Source of the DNA: Antribacter soli
Lineage (GTDB): Bacteria; Actinomycetota; Actinomycetes; Actinomycetales; Cellulomonadaceae
Direction of reading: 5' to 3'
Length of the DNA stretch: 40,399 bases
Assembly: GCF_021568775.1 (NCBI RefSeq)
Contig: NZ_JAKGSG010000055.1
Location: forward strand, 1 to 40,399
Shown here: one piece after another, positions 40,224-40,399 of the stretch
How the letters are laid out: each line of letters starts with the position of its first letter
Numbering within the stretch: position 1 is the first letter of the stretch
Notes under the pieces: model-generated
Told to the model about the DNA's origin: nothing
Database searches by the model: none
What the model saw: the letters and a program-made list of their open reading frames with translations, nothing else
Made by a program: the position numbers and the translations under genes

Positions 40224-40399
40224 TGCCTTCCGCTCCCGGACTCGTGCCAAACCGCGGTCCCCTCCAGGGTGCCCACTCGGGCTGCTGCGCGCGCGGCACG
40301 ATCCGGTCGGCGCCGGTCCGCTCCGAGAAGGCGATCGGGTATCGCTCCCCGCCCGGGGGCGGAAACCCCCACCCGACGCAGGGCGCCGCCAGAGACAAC

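Noticed and set aside
40224-40399. Possible start of another minus-strand gene at the right edge
   Set aside because: An open frame exists, but it has no start, no motif and no consistent codon bias.

Overview
The window is very GC-rich, uses GTG and TTG starts freely, and carries actinobacterial families: DUF222/HNH (13E12-type), DUF5063, DUF1206, an ECF42-type sigma factor with DGPF/YCII partners, and overlapping aspartokinase subunits. It looks like chromosomal DNA of a high-GC actinomycete, most likely Micrococcales (Cellulomonadaceae/Promicromonosporaceae-like). The genus is inference. At least twelve starts sit 6-7 nt after a TANNNT-like -10 hexamer with no Shine-Dalgarno, which points to heavy use of leaderless transcripts.

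Layout. 1-0.3 kb: tail of an aminoglycoside-phosphotransferase-like gene. 0.45-4.0 kb: a catabolic-looking cluster (short-chain dehydrogenase, secreted beta-propeller, TetR regulator, HSL-type esterase) behind a promoter flanked by inverted operator-like repeats. 4.2-6.7 kb: a translationally coupled lipid-phosphate operon (two PAP2 phosphatases and a diacylglycerol-kinase-like enzyme) converging on DUF1206. 7.6-9.4 kb: FAD ferredoxin-type reductase, a tiny membrane peptide and a DUF4870 protein. 9.4-11 kb: DAHP synthase (aroG) on the minus strand behind a leaderless 21-codon Trp/Tyr/Phe leader peptide and competing hairpins. 11-12.3 kb: NUDIX hydrolase and glutamine amidotransferase. 12.3-16.4 kb: a GntR(YtrA-like)-ABC-permease-ABC-permease operon with a 26-bp palindromic operator. 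16.5-18.9 kb: asd-lysC, with an internal start for the aspartokinase beta subunit.

19-21.1 kb: TSUP permease, divergent recR and a DUF5063 gene. 21.1-24.4 kb: ABC exporter pair and a phosphotransferase. 24.4-26.6 kb: two DGPF proteins and an ECF42-type sigma factor behind a TGTCGA-N16-CGTC promoter. 26.7-29.3 kb: DUF222/HNH protein with a LexA-like site, an orphan coding remnant and a nucleotidyltransferase. 29.4-32.6 kb: class C beta-lactamase-like hydrolase, VOC protein, OhrR-type MarR regulator, small basic protein, NUDIX. 32.6-35.2 kb: dnaX. 35.3-38.3 kb: metQ-metN-metI with a polycysteine leaderless leader ORF upstream. 38.4-38.8 kb: SRP RNA (ffs) and tRNA-Ser(GGA). 38.9-40.2 kb: GNAT acetyltransferase and SRPBCC protein. 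The last 176 bases hold nothing I can support.

The most notable signals are the two candidate ribosome-mediated attenuators: a polycysteine leader before metQNI and an aromatic leader before aroG. Next come the attenuated aroG 3' end that runs through a terminator, the coding remnant after the nucleotidyltransferase stop, and the rearranged dnaX/recR/lysC/asd neighbourhood.
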